From NCBI GenBank assembly GCA_003427395.1, contig BFEA01000150.1:1431667-1474750 (forward strand): a stretch of 43,084 nt of DNA. The letters run 5' to 3'. Numbering within the stretch: the first letter of the stretch is position 1; every line of letters begins with the position of its first letter. Positions 10,524 through 21,635 of the stretch are shown here, piece by piece. Below the pieces are notes generated by a model, which worked only from the letters and a program-made list of their open reading frames with translations, was not told the DNA's origin and made no database searches. This DNA is from Chara braunii. Lineage: Eukaryota > Streptophyta > Charophyceae > Charales > Characeae. Both the position numbers and the translations under genes were made by a program.

Positions 10524-10652
10524 GGGCCTCGCTCCTTCCTCGCTCCGCTACTCGGCAAATGTGCAAAATGGGAATGAATCTTCCGCTTGGACATGCAAAG
10601 ATACACCGCCACATTGTCTTTATTGCATTTGGTGAGTAGTGGAGCGAGGCCC
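10524..10652. mobile_element. MITE family 2 copy with ATT target duplication
   Basis: Left end GGGCCTCGCTCC, right end GGAGCGAGGCCC, about 129 bp in all, flanked on both sides by ATT (10521-10523, 10653-10655). Inside are the shared blocks GCAAATGTGCAAAATGGGAA and TCTTCCGCT, in the opposite direction to the copies near 14.3 kb. Confidence 0.88.
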
Positions 10653-10655
10653 ATT

Positions 10656-11768
10656 ATCTATCTTCTTAGCTGGTTTCAATCTCCCCACTGTGTAGTATGA
10701 TAACCTGTATCGCTATTGATCGAATCGCAATGTAGTGACGATGACATAGATGTCCAACTCACGCCACAACGGCTCAGACGGGACGTGATCTGTAACGGAA
10801 ACCTGTCACTCAAGAAATGGTGAATTTGGGAATGAAATGAGAGGAGTGGCGGTTGTTGTACGTAGTCGTCTTCTCGTCGACAGCGTGTGACACCCGTTCT
10901 CGGTCCCTCTTTTCCGCGTGTTTCCCTCATTTCCCTCTTCTTTTCCTTCCCTTTCCTGTATTCCATCCTTTCGCCGCCTTCTACATCCTGTGTTCTTACT
11001 CTCCCACCCTTTTACCTTGCCTTTGTTCTCCTCTCCTTTTCCCCTCTCCCTCCGTTCTACTCTTTCCCCTCCCTCCACATCCTCCGCTCTTACTCTCCCA
11101 CCTTTTTACCTCTCCTTTGGTCTCTCTTTTTCTTCTCTCTCCCTACGTTCTCTCTCCGTTATTCCTTTTTGCTCGTTTCTTATCATCATAATCACAATGC
11201 AGCGGCAGTTCTTCGTTTCTTATTCTCGCAAGGCCCTGGCACTGCAGATTTCTTGACAAATGCACTTGCAGTTTGTTAGAGATTCTCGATCGTTGATGCG
11301 CTTAGTAAACGACGTAGCCCTGTCCATGTCTATTTGTTTAAGCTCTCTGCGTGTATATATGATGACGTCACGCCGGAAGAATTTTACGGTCGCCTTGGCG
11401 GATCCGAAAGGGCATACTCAGTGTGGTTTCCCTAGACGTATCTATATGTTGGCCAGTGTGAACAGATTCAGTCCCAGGTTCTTACTGTATGTCCTTTGTG
11501 CCCTAGAAGTGAGGTTTATGGTCCTATGGGTCTTGTATCTGGATGGCGTTATTTACGCGTGTATGGCTATGGTCAATAATATCCCACGTGTCTATATACA
11601 TACCAAGTCGATGCACATTCCATCGCGCATACGCCGTCGATCTGCAGAGGTGATCGTCACTGTGGGATATGGTTCTATTTTTTTATGGCGTCGTGTACTG
11701 TGGAACGTACGACAATTGGAGACGTAAGCTTTCACAACGAATGACACGTGGACATGAAGCGGGGAGAG

Positions 11769-11771
<3 letters not shown>
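10656..11771. other. Intronic stretch, no recognised gene
   Basis: 10900-11200 is CT-rich with a diverged tandem repeat (TCTTACTCTCCCACCCTTTTACCT occurring twice, about 100 bp apart). A 155-codon + frame at 11260-11727 has no family motif I recognise. Confidence 0.5.

Positions 11772-11830
<59 letters not shown>
11772..11830. repeat. (GA)n microsatellite
   Basis: About 29 GA units; frames on both strands across it are artefacts. Confidence 0.97.
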
Positions 11831-11834
<4 letters not shown>

Positions 11835-11984
11835 CGATTTTTTTGTTAGAGCTGCAGAAGTACTCGTCATGCATCACGAACGCTCCTTAGTGGAATATCT
11901 GCTCCCTAGAATGGAAAGAATAAGTGTGAAACCGTGACTAACGTTGCTTTCGGCATATGGATAGAATCGGCATGCACGGTCTAA

Positions 11985-12303
11985 GGGCGTCGCTCCACTA
12001 CTTACCAAATGTGCAAAATGGGAATGAATCCTTCGCTAGAAGAAGTGAAGTGAAGATATGCTGCCTTTTTTTTTCTTTTTTCCTTCTTTTTGGAAGGGCG
12101 TCGGCCTTTGGAAATAATCATTGAACTGCCCGGCCCGAGGCAATTCAGAATGATTTTAATCTCTTCATCTGAATGTGTCTGGATTCGAACTTGAGTCTGT
12201 ATTTCAGCAGTTTCAGCGGTGTACCAACTGAGTTACGTAGGTCCGTCGGTCACCGCCATATTTTTCGGCTTTCGTGCATGTGGAGAGTAGTGAAGCGAAG
12301 CAC
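11985..12303. mobile_element. MITE family 2 copy, enlarged by an internal insertion
   Basis: The left end GGGCGTCGCTCCACTACT with the shared block CCAAATGTGCAAAATGGGAA starts at 11985. A matching right end (GGAGAGTAGTGAAGCG) appears only at about 12283-12303. The extra length contains the tRNA-like sequence at 12175-12245, so a second element seems to have landed inside. Confidence 0.65.
12175..12245 (-). other. tRNA-like (SINE-head-like) sequence 1
   Basis: On the minus strand, GTAACTCAGTTGG (A-box-like, one mismatch) is followed about 30 bp later by AGTTCGAATCC (B box). The spacing is that of a tRNA promoter, but the acceptor arms do not pair. It is better read as a Pol III-derived SINE head or decayed tRNA than as a working tRNA gene. 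Confidence 0.55.
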
Positions 12304-13118
12304 ACTCAGTTACGTCCACATTCCTTCCTACGCACGTTCTGATCCTCCCAGTTAAATCCTATGGTAGCTATTTCAAGGGCAGCAGGGTAGTGCTTTCCCC
12401 TTTAAATAGCTATAGGATTTATTAATAGGCAGGGAGACAAGAGGAGGGTTGGGGAAAGCCGTGTTCAAGGCAAGGGGGAGGCCAGCGGGGGTCGGCGGTG
12501 GAAAAACAGGGTACGTGTAACGAACTTAAGGTGGGAGATTAGGTAGCCTATGGGCATCGCAGCCGCACTAGTCACGTAATGTGAAAAAGACAACCTATGG
12601 CGACTGTACATTTCCATGTTTTTGCGGAAGATTGATGCTTGGTTTTGCACATTCCGGGAGTAGTCCGGCGAGCTCCTTTTAGTCCGTTGCAAAGGCCGCG
12701 CGGGCATTTCCCCCGCACGGAAATGTTGAGTGAAATAAAATGTGTCAGCACTCATTGCGTATGCAGAGCTGTTGGCACTAGTGGGCAAAGTAGTAGTTCT
12801 TGATCCGCGGTTTAAGTGTCAGCCAATCGTCGAGTAGGAGGGGCTTTCACTAGGTAGTGGACGAGAATACGGGTACTAGGCGGATCTGAAGTCTGCCTCT
12901 CTGGCCAAGTTCTCGAGTTTGTCTGTCCATTCGAGTAGCTTATCCCTCTAGAGAGCGCACGAGGCCTGGGGTTTACAGCTTAGACGGGCAGACCACTTGG
13001 TTCTGTCCGCCGAAAGGTGGGCGCCACTAGGTTTTCTACGCTGAAAGGTGGACTGTAGATGGGGCGCCATGAGGCTGAGTACGGAGGAGTAGCGCGGATG
13101 GTCGAAAGGCCTCGAGGA
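12304..13118. other. Intronic stretch, no recognised feature
   Basis: An inverted pair around CCTATGGTAGCTATTTCAAG / AAATAGCTATAGGATT (about 12357-12420) is visible. A 107-codon minus frame (12465-12788) has no recognisable family. Confidence 0.5.
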
Positions 13119-13400
13119 TTGTGCGCGTCCTGAGCAGTGGAACATTCTTCGTAATCAGTTATGTTCAGGAGCTACCGTCCTCACCCGAAAACAACGTATG
13201 GTCATTATTGATGCATCTGGACTGAAAGTTGCCCTCAATGCAGTTGTGCGCATCCTGAGCAAGGGAACATTCTTTCTTCGTAATGATGTCATGTTCATGA
13301 GCTACCGTCCTTACCTGAATACAACGTACCGTCATTATTGTTGCTTCTGGACGGAAAGTTGCCCTACATGGAGCTATAATTACAGTACGGTGTCGGTAGT
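13119..13400. repeat. 127-bp tandem duplication carrying MITE family 1 ends
   Basis: Unit 1 (13119-13245) and unit 2 (from 13246) both start TGCGCRTCCTGAGCA, continue GGAACATTCTT...GTAAT...ATGTTCA and enter a MITE family 1 left arm (CTACCGTCC, at 13172 and 13312). Only the second copy has a right arm, ending CGGTAGT at 13400. The duplication happened after the MITE inserted. Confidence 0.82.
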
Positions 13401-13552
13401 GTTGGCTGCTGCTTTTGCCGCTACTGTTGGTTTCTCTGCGGTTTTCGCGGTCGGCAAATAAGGGGGAAAGTGTTCTGTGAGGGTATATACTGACACACTT
13501 TGAGTTTTCCGACTGAGCTGTGGAATCAATGGCGGTGAGATACATCCATAGA

Positions 13553-13657
13553 GGCCGTGGCTTGCGGTAGATACATCTAGAAAAAAGTCCCAGTGTGACT
13601 ATGGCCGTGGTTGGCGTCAGATACATCTGTCTGGAAAAAAGTCCCAGTGTCAGTATG
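13553..13657. repeat. Tandem duplication, 50- and 55-bp units
   Basis: GGCCGTGG(C)TTG...AGATACATCT...GAAAAAAGTCCCAGTGT occurs twice in direct succession (13553-13602, 13603-13657). Confidence 0.85.
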
Positions 13658-13873
13658 CCCTGAATCTCTCCCTTTCGTGCGTGTGAGACTCTTGTCGATC
13701 AGAGTGGAGAGCACACTGTCATATGAGCTCCAAAAGTGTGCAGCCGTTCAGCCGTTCAGCCGTTCCTGATGATACAGTGCTTTCTTCCGACTTCCTTCAC
13801 ACAATTCCTGAAACGGAATATGGGTTGGTGGGCATCATCGAGAGGTGCCCACTTATATAGTAACCTCCTGCGG

Positions 13874-13984
13874 CTAATGTCTTCCCCCGAACACAACGCA
13901 CCCTCATTATGGCTGTACCGGCCCGTAAACGTGGCTTGTATACGTTCATTTTCAGGGTGCGTTGTGTTCGGGGGAAGACGGTAG
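13874..13984. mobile_element. MITE family 1 copy
   Basis: The left arm CTAATGTCTTCCCCCGAACA and the right arm TGTTCGGGGGAAGACGGTAG pair almost perfectly through ...CACAACGCACCCT / AGGGTGCGTTGTG. The loop differs from other copies. Confidence 0.88.
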
Positions 13985-14107
13985 TCAGGCTGCTTTACTG
14001 GGGTTATTTCTGGACGTGTGGGATTGTCAGCACTTCCGGACTCTTTTGGCATATTGGGCCTGGCTGCACTGCTCTATTGTAGTCTCTCGAAGTTTCGAAA
14101 GTGGGTC

Positions 14108-14224
14108 GTCGCTGCACGTACTCTCGATCGGGAAACTCTGTCAGAAGGCACGCTATAACGCTCTCGTTTTGCACAATAGAGCGCCTTCTGACAGAGTTTC
14201 CCGATCGAGAGTATGTGCAGCGAC
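14108..14224. repeat. 42-bp inverted repeat with 33-bp loop
   Basis: GTCGCTGCACGTACTCTCGA...GTCAGAAGGC (14108-14149) returns as its reverse complement at 14183-14224 with one mismatch. The loop includes CGCTCTCGTTTTGCACAA, a block also found inside family 2 MITEs. GTCAGAAGGCACGCTAT is repeated just outside the right arm. It may be a solitary foldback element. Confidence 0.88.
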
Positions 14225-14261
14225 GTGTCAGAAGGCACGCTATTCGAACCCTCGAAATATA

Positions 14262-14383
14262 GGGGCTCGCTGGACTACTCTCGACATGCACAAAAGACAA
14301 AAATCATGGCCGTGCATCTTTCCATGTTTTAGCAGAAGATTCGCTCTCGTTTTGCACATTTCGCGAGTAGTCCAGCGAGGCCC
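14262..14383. mobile_element. MITE family 2 copy with ATA target duplication
   Basis: Ends GGGGCTCGCTGGACTACTCT and GAGTAGTCCAGCGAGGCCC, flanked by ATA (14259-14261, 14384-14386). Internal GACAAAAATCATGGCCGTGC and TTCGCTCTCGTTTTGCACAT are shared with the next two copies. Confidence 0.92.
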
Positions 14384-14442
14384 ATATTTAGTACCCGCAT
14401 GAGTGTGTGGTGACATGGGTGAGGCAGGTTTTATGATTATCT

Positions 14443-14563
14443 GGGCCTCGCTCCACTGCTCTCGACGTGTACAAAAGACAAAAATCATGGCCGTGTATCT
14501 TTCCATATTCTAGCGGAAGATTCACTCTCGTTTTGCACATTTCGAGAGTAGTGCAGCGAGGCC
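14443..14563. mobile_element. MITE family 2 copy
   Basis: Ends GGGCCTCGCTCCACTGCTCT and AGAGTAGTGCAGCGAGGCC; 121 bp; same interior and direction as the copies on either side. The flanks (TCT left, TAA right) do not form a clear target duplication. Confidence 0.88.
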
Positions 14564-14569
14564 TAATAT

Positions 14570-14775
14570 AAAAATCACATGGCAATGCATCTTTCCATGT
14601 TCTGGCGGAGGTTTAGGGCCTCGCTGCACTACTCTGGACATGCAGAAAAGACAAAAATCATGGCGGTGTATCTTTCCATATTCTACGGAAAGATTCACTC
14701 TCGTTTTGGACATTTCGAGAGTAGTGCAGCGAGGCCCTTATCTCGTTTTGCACATTTCGAGAGTAGTGGAGATAC
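14570..14775. mobile_element. MITE family 2, outer copy split by an inner copy
   Basis: AATCACATGGCAATGCATCT...GTTCTGGCGGAGG (14573-14612) and TCTCGTTTTGCACATTTCGA...GAGTAGTGGAG (14741-14771) are the two halves of one family member. The inner complete copy (14616-14737) separates them. The left end of the outer copy is missing. Confidence 0.8.
14616..14737. mobile_element. MITE family 2 copy nested in another, TTA target duplication
   Basis: Ends GGGCCTCGCTGCACTACTCT and AGAGTAGTGCAGCGAGGCCC, flanked by TTA on both sides (14613-14615, 14738-14740). It is 122 bp long and interrupts an older copy. TTA is the classic PIF/Harbinger target duplication. Confidence 0.93.
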
Positions 14776-15285
14776 GCCGTCTGTGCTTAGAGCCAGCGAA
14801 CGAAAGAACTACTCTTCAACACGTGTTTTTTGGCGGTATTCTTTTTTTCTTTTTTTTTGTTCCGTTTTTGGCGGTATTCTAATTTTGATGGCATCTGTTG
14901 TTCCAGTTCCAGGAGCCAGCCCTGGGAGGCCACGCCCCCAGAAAAGAGCGCTTTTCAGTTGTGTCCTTGGGGTCATTCGATTTGCCACGGTACCCCGGAG
15001 CAAGGCCTGGAAGGTCTTTTTTTATTTTTATTTTTTTAAGCCATATTGTTCCCTCGCAAACCAGGTAATTCATGTTGTCCCCCGAAGGTGGGGCCAGCGG
15101 TGGGGTCCGGCTAATGCAAAGACCGAGCATTTTGCCAGTAGCTGCATCTCCCTTTCTACACTCTCCCACACACCACACACAACCCACTCACGTGCGCACT
15201 CACACTGGTGTTGGTCATAGACCCCGCTAATACCGATCAGGGGTATCCAGAGGACTATCACAGTCCGTTGGCACTAAGTGTGCCG
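14776..15285. other. Intronic stretch with short duplications, no gene
   Basis: TTTTTGGCGGTATTC occurs twice at about 14826 and 14865, between T-rich runs. Nothing else is recognisable. Confidence 0.5.
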
Positions 15286-15287
15286 CA

Positions 15288-15359
15288 GGCGGCCATGGGG
15301 CTTGAACCCACAACCTCCTGAATGCTACTTGCGTGCCTAACCAACTGAGCTAGGCCGCT
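15288..15359 (-). other. tRNA-like (SINE-head-like) sequence 2
   Basis: On the minus strand: AGCGGCC...GGCCGCC ends that pair in six of seven positions, an A box TAGCTCAGTTGG (perfect), and GTGGGTTCAAGCCCCAT forming a good T arm (B box GGTTCAAGCCC). The D stem and anticodon arm do not fold well, so no anticodon can be given. It is either a decayed tRNA or the tRNA-derived head of a SINE. Confidence 0.65.
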
Positions 15360-15640
15360 GGCCGGCAGCCAACGAAGGAATGGACAGACCAAACAAAAGG
15401 GAAAAAAAACCAACAAATGAAAGACGCGTGCAGCACTTTCCGAAATGCATATGACGGCTATTGGTGGTGGTCGAATGCGGCTTGCCGTGTGTGCTTCCGT
15501 GTTTAGACCACATATTCGCAATTGTTTTTCGTGGGCATATTCACAATTATTTCTGGCTTATCCCGCGGCATGTAGCCAACCCGAAAAAAAGGGGAGCCTG
15601 CTTTGAGCTTCTGTTTCTGCAACACTGGTCCTCGCTCCCT

Positions 15641-15856
15641 CCGGGGTCTCACCCCACAGGCCAGTGAATGTAGTGTACTACGACTGTGTGACGCTGTGGG
15701 ACTGCTAGGCCTCCGGGGTCTTGCCCCACATGCCAGTGAATATAGTGTACTACTACTGTGTGATGCTGTGGGACTGTTAGGTCTCTGGGGTCTCACCCCA
15801 CATGCCAGTGAATAGTATAGTTTACTACTACTGTGTGATGCTGTGGGACTGGTAGG
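15641..15856. repeat. Three 72-bp tandem units
   Basis: Units begin CCGGGGTCTCACCCCACAGG at 15641, 15713 and 15785 and share GCCAGTGAATRTAGTGTACT...TGTGTGAYGCTGTGGGACTG. They form the left terminal region of the element at 15641-16855. Confidence 0.93.
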
Positions 15857-16125
15857 AACCGTTGACTGTGTTTTATACGGACGGTGGGATGATGCATCCC
15901 GCCATTTAGGGCAGGGAGCCCCAAGGCTCCGTTTTCTTATTGGTTTTAGGTTGCTTTAGGGGTCCTGTGCGAAGTGGATGGAGAGGCAAGATAGTGTAGT
16001 ATACTATTGTCGTTTTTCTGGCCTAGAATACTATTCCTGTTTTCCCTCCTTACCTATTGTGAGTCTCATGGGGATTCCAAAAGGTGTTTATGGCTGAGTC
16101 TCATGGCTTTTTCAATGGTGTCTCT

Positions 16126-16272
16126 GGCGCTCTCTCCGCTGCTTTAACCGTGCACAAAAGACGGAAATCATGGCGGTGTGTCTTTCCAAGACAGAAATCA
16201 TGGCGGTGCATCTTTCCATGTTCTAGCGGCTGATTCACTGTCGTTTGCACATGCTGAGAATTGTGGAGGGAT
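16126..16272. mobile_element. MITE family 2, diverged copy with internal 31-bp duplication
   Basis: GACGGAAATCATGGCGGTGT(GTCTTTCCA) is followed directly by AGACAGAAATCATGGCGGTG(CATCTTTCCA). Then come TGTTCTAGCGG and TTCACTGTCGTTTGCACAT, the family 2 interior. The ends are decayed. Confidence 0.7.
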
Positions 16273-16861
16273 GTGCTTGTCCGTCGGTACACCCAACAAC
16301 TGTTCAAATGCAGACCACATTTCCTTTTTTTTTTTCCGTTTATATTTTCTCTATTTCTTTAGAGTTGGCCTAATAGCATGGGCTGCAACTGTATATTGCA
16401 ACAGGAAAAAAACAAAAAGAGCATGGGGCCGTGGGGGCGCTAGCAAAGGGTATTCCATTGAACGCCTGCATTTGGACTTGTTCGTGGAAACCTGCAGACT
16501 TGGGTTGAAACACGTCCTGGATTTTTTATCCAGTACACATTGCTGGTGGCAGATAGTCTTAGTTTTTAAATTTTATCACTTCCTGTCTTTGCGGGGACCA
16601 CGGGCTATCTGTTTTTCTTTTTCTTGGTTTAGGCTACCCTCTCTCTCTCTCTCTCCCCCCCCCCCTCTCCCTCCTGACGGAAAAGGAAGGTAGGTAAAAC
16701 ACTCTTTTGTTTTCTGTTTCCTTTTTCTGTAATTTTTTTTTTTTTTTTTTTCCTATTCCAGGCTCATGCTATGGATGCCACGTGCTTGTTTCCTGCCTCT
16801 CACTCTCACACAGTGATAGTAAACTATATTATTCACTGGCATGTGGGTGAGGCCCTGAAGC

Positions 16862-16971
16862 CTACAGTCTTCCCCGAATACAACGTACGGTTATTATAGC
16901 TGAATTTGGGGCATCTTTCAGTCTAAATTCAGCTATAATGACCGTACGTTGTATTCGGGGGAAGACTGTAG
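16862..16971. mobile_element. MITE family 1 copy, near-perfect hairpin, loop inverted
   Basis: CTACAGTCTTCCCCGAATAC at the left and GTATTCGGGGGAAGACTGTA at the right; the arms pair over about 46 bp. The loop reads GGGGCATCTTTCAGTC, the reverse of the loop in the 6257, 13312 and 20612 copies. Confidence 0.92.
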
Positions 16972-16972
16972 T

Positions 16973-18541
<1,569 letters not shown>

Positions 18542-19500
18542 GGTAGTTGCAGCACACCAGCTGGTTACAAAGCATTGCGATCCTTTCCTGGCTCTTCCAG
18601 TTGAGCCCAGGGCCTCGGTTGGTTGTGCCCTGGGCACACACAGTGGGAGGCCGACACATAACGCAGTGCCCCCGGACAAATGAGAAATCAGCATTGTCGT
18701 CACACAACCTCCACAAGTCAATGAGAATGCGGCAAACACTTGGAGCCTGGAGGTGCCCAACTGAAAAGGGCCCAGGCCTGTAACAGCAGAGGTGGGTGTG
18801 GGCACAGACACTGGGGCCCGACTGGAAGCTACTGGAAACTTCCCAGGCCAGGCCCACAAAGTCGTACACAGGGCCGCACTTTCCATAAAGGAAACTGCCC
18901 TGCCCAGGCAGCCTCATTCTGGCCTATGCAGGCATAGCAGCCACGCTGCCGCGTTAGCACTAGCCGGCCAGGGCGCATGCGGGCGCAGAGAGGTGTGAGG
19001 GCGCTGCGGTGGCAGTGGGCGCACGGCGGCCATAGCCGGGCCGAGCGTTCGGTGGCAGGTGACGGCGATGGTGGTCTTCGGGTAGGAGACGCATGAGGTG
19101 GGTTGACGAGGGGTGATGAGGGGAACCTGGCGTACACTGGCGGTCTGCATTGCTGATTACGTCATGTACAATGGTCTTCAACTTCGATGTGATCCAGTCG
19201 CATGAACGTAGATAGGCTGAGTAGTGTAGGCTGGGCACTGGGTGCCAGACAGTAGGAGCGACATTGGATACAGTGTTGGTGTGACGAGAGCTCTTATTTG
19301 GATGGATGGTATCTTGGTGCGTTGTGCTCTCTGCTTGGTACATGACTATCTGGACTACTTCGTGATTTTGGTACATGAAAAAAAAAAAAGTACGTCTTGT
19401 TTATTCACATCTCGAAAATATTTTGCCATAGTTAATACGGTAAAGATATGGAAAACGCTCTGACACAGACAGTAATGACGGCACCAAAAATAAATAAAAT
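18542..19500. other. Intronic stretch with an unidentified open frame
   Basis: A 139-codon minus frame (18498-18917) contains LIDLWRLCDDNADFSFVRGH and several Cys residues, but I cannot assign it. Its neighbour frame is open as well, so it may be chance. 18930-19140 is GC-rich. Confidence 0.4.
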
Positions 19501-19527
19501 TCACACATGGGCCGCAAGCTTCGGAGT

Positions 19528-19572
19528 GTTGAGCTAGCTGAGACGCAAAAACGAGTCAGCTAGCTCAACGAG
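19528..19572. repeat. Perfect inverted repeat, 14-bp arms
   Basis: GTTGAGCTAGCTGA and TCAGCTAGCTCAAC flank a loop of about 14 bases. Confidence 0.85.
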
Positions 19573-19917
19573 AAAGGGCAAGGCTAGCGGGTGGGTGTTG
19601 TATTTGAGAGGAACCATTTTTCCACGGTTTCTCTGAAAGGAAAAGAGGCCTTTTTGTTGGGCGTTCACATTTCACATAAATCAACTCGTGGTTGATAACC
19701 CCGACGAGGAGCTGGCTCAACTGCGCTGGTGGGTCGATGTCGCTGGACTGCGCCTCCGCTCCGTGCGCCGTACACAGTCTTTAATGCAGAGAGTAGCTTG
19801 TTGAGTCGAGAGACTGGACCGAGGTGCCCTGACTGAATGGAAGCGGCCAAAATGACTCAGCTCTGTGTGGACGCTTCGTGGTTGAATGCGGACGTGGGTG
19901 CCGGCGCTAGAGGCATA

Positions 19918-20030
19918 AGGCCTTGCCACGCCATTGTGGAAACAAAAAGAGAAGGAATGCATCTTCCACAGAAATTGGTGAAGTGCATCCGTTGCCATTG
20001 GTAGGAATGGATGCATCTTTGCCATTTCTC
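19918..20030. mobile_element. MITE family 2 relic (left part only)
   Basis: AGGCCTTGCCACGCCATTGT resembles the end of the 27560 copy (AGGCCTCGCCACACCACTCT), and GGAATGCATCTT resembles the family interior. No right end is found before the N gap. Confidence 0.45.
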
Positions 20031-20209
20031 CTCCTCACAGGAAGCCGGCGTTGGTGGCATGTGCTCCCCCTTCCTCTCCTCGTTAAAGGAAACGTGGACT
20101 GTCGGTCTCGTTGTTGCTGGCCTTTGGGGTTTTCACCCAGATTCAGCGACTGGCTATGGTGCGGAAGCCGTTGGCTCGGCTTGTGGACTATCTTGTGGTT
20201 TGCCAAAGT

Positions 20210-20235
20210 NNNNNNNNNNNNNNNNNNNNNNNNNN
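20210..20235. other. Assembly gap (26 N)
   Basis: Run of unknown bases followed by a T-run; the true size is not given. It falls in the intron. Confidence 1.
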
Positions 20236-20611
20236 TTTTTTGCTGTTGGGAGTGTCATCCCGAAAGTGGCTGAGCCCTGCCCTTGCTGGACTACCGGGCG
20301 CAGCTATCGGCCGACCTCCTGGGGCGCGCTGCTATGGGCCGACTTCCTGAGGCTGCGGCGCATTAACGGGCAAAAGCCCGCGGCCGATAGCTGGGCCAAG
20401 TACTGGTGGTTTAAGCAGGTGGTGAATGATGCTGGAAAGACTGGGGAAAAAAAAGAAAAAAGAAAAGAAAACACCTGAAGAAGCGCTTTTAGTGGAAGGA
20501 CGCCCCAACGGCTGTGGGACTAATCGCTGTGAAAAGCATCCGCAGTACGTAGTTGATTTTGTTGTAGGCTCTAGGATATCAGGAGTGCTAAGACTGTGTG
20601 CGATTTTTATT

Positions 20612-20725
20612 ACTACGGTCTTCCCTTGAATAGAAGGTACGGTGCGTACGGTCATTGTCGCCGTATTTGGACTGAAAGTTGCCCCAAATTACCGTATGTA
20701 CATTGTATTGGTAAAACACGGTAGT
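20612..20725. mobile_element. MITE family 1 copy (diverged)
   Basis: Left end ACTACGGTCTTCCCTTGAAT, right end ATTGGTAAAACACGGTAGT, loop TTTGGACTGAAAGTTGCCCC. Arms mispair in the middle, so it is older than the 9922 and 16862 copies. Confidence 0.8.
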
Positions 20726-20726
20726 G

Positions 20727-21084
20727 TCAGGTATGAATGCGGCCAGGCTCCATTCCATCTGGTGATGGTACAAGTCCAGCCATTCCCTGTGGACTCTGTA
20801 GAACTCGTCTGATGTTGCCTCGAAAACTTGATCTGTCTTTTGTAGTAGGAATGGAGACCTACAAGTTCAACAGAGAGGAAAGTCGGCCTAAGTGTTGTCC
20901 AGGAAAAGGAGGAAGACCATACCCAATAATGCCCTTCTCTCACTGCGGCTGAGAACTCTGCCCCCTTTTGATGTGACGTTCCAGGCTGGTTTGCTATATT
21001 GCCTGAAGTTTGCTCTGAATCTGGCGAGAGAAGGATGGGATTTCCATGGGCGTACTCACATTAAGGTCCCTTCTTTTCATGAAC
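20727..21084. other. Intronic stretch, no recognised feature
   Basis: Short frames on both strands without family motifs. Confidence 0.5.
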
Positions 21085-21160
21085 CAATTCTATCGGGGTT
21101 CGAACTCATGATCTGTTCATAAACAGTTACAGGTGTGTACCACTCAGCCACGTGGCTGTA
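21085..21160 (-). other. tRNA-like (SINE-head-like) sequence 3
   Basis: On the minus strand: GTGGCTGAGTGGT (A-box-like), then after about 40 bp GAGTTCGAACCCCG (B box). This resembles Ser/Leu-type tRNAs, but no full cloverleaf forms. It may be a SINE head or decayed tRNA. Confidence 0.55.
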
Positions 21161-21635
21161 TACTGTTGGTCGGAAGGGTGGTGGAATATTTTGGGCTCGA
21201 ACATCTGCCATTCGATCATTTGATGGGTGGAAGAAAGCAAAAGCATTTTGCTCAGTCCCGAAATTGTTGGGTTCGGCGGAGGCTCGGCAAGAAGGGCCTT
21301 GTGGGCCCGCATGAAATACAAAAAGGGGAAAAAAAAAGACGACACTCGCCCGCCAGGAAGCCAGGAAAGATATCGGGAAATGCCGTGGATGGCGTACGGC
21401 AACTCTAAAACTTCACCCCAAAAAAGCAGAAAAAAGCAACCTTGGAGATTGTCCCACTGCCGAATCCAGTGTGAAAGTTTCGGGAAAGCTCCCCCGTGTG
21501 AAAAGGTTCGGGAAAGCTCATCTGCAACAAACCATTTCAGGGCTTTGGCTATACAACCCTTTTTTTAAGTTTGTTTGCACTCTGTACTCCCAGTCTGCCA
21601 AGGCAGTTTGTGTTATAGCGTACTGATTTCTGCCC

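Larger units (their letters stand above)
15641..16855. mobile_element. Element of about 1.2 kb with inverted ends
   Basis: The third 72-bp unit (15789-15838) returns in reverse complement at 16805-16853 (CACACAGTGATAGTAAACTA...GCCAGTGAAT reversed) with few mismatches. The inside is non-coding: poly-T runs, a CT/C-rich run near 16645-16670, and a family 2 MITE relic at 16126-16272. Target duplications are not evident, so the outer limits are uncertain. Confidence 0.6.

Noticed and set aside
10445-10655. Families 1 and 2 as one composite element (copies only 7 bp apart here, close also at 6257-6639)
   Set aside because: Each occurs alone elsewhere with its own ends, and the 10524 copy has its own ATT target duplication.
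14579-15220. 213-codon plus frame
   Set aside because: It covers two nested MITEs and T-rich sequence; chance frame.
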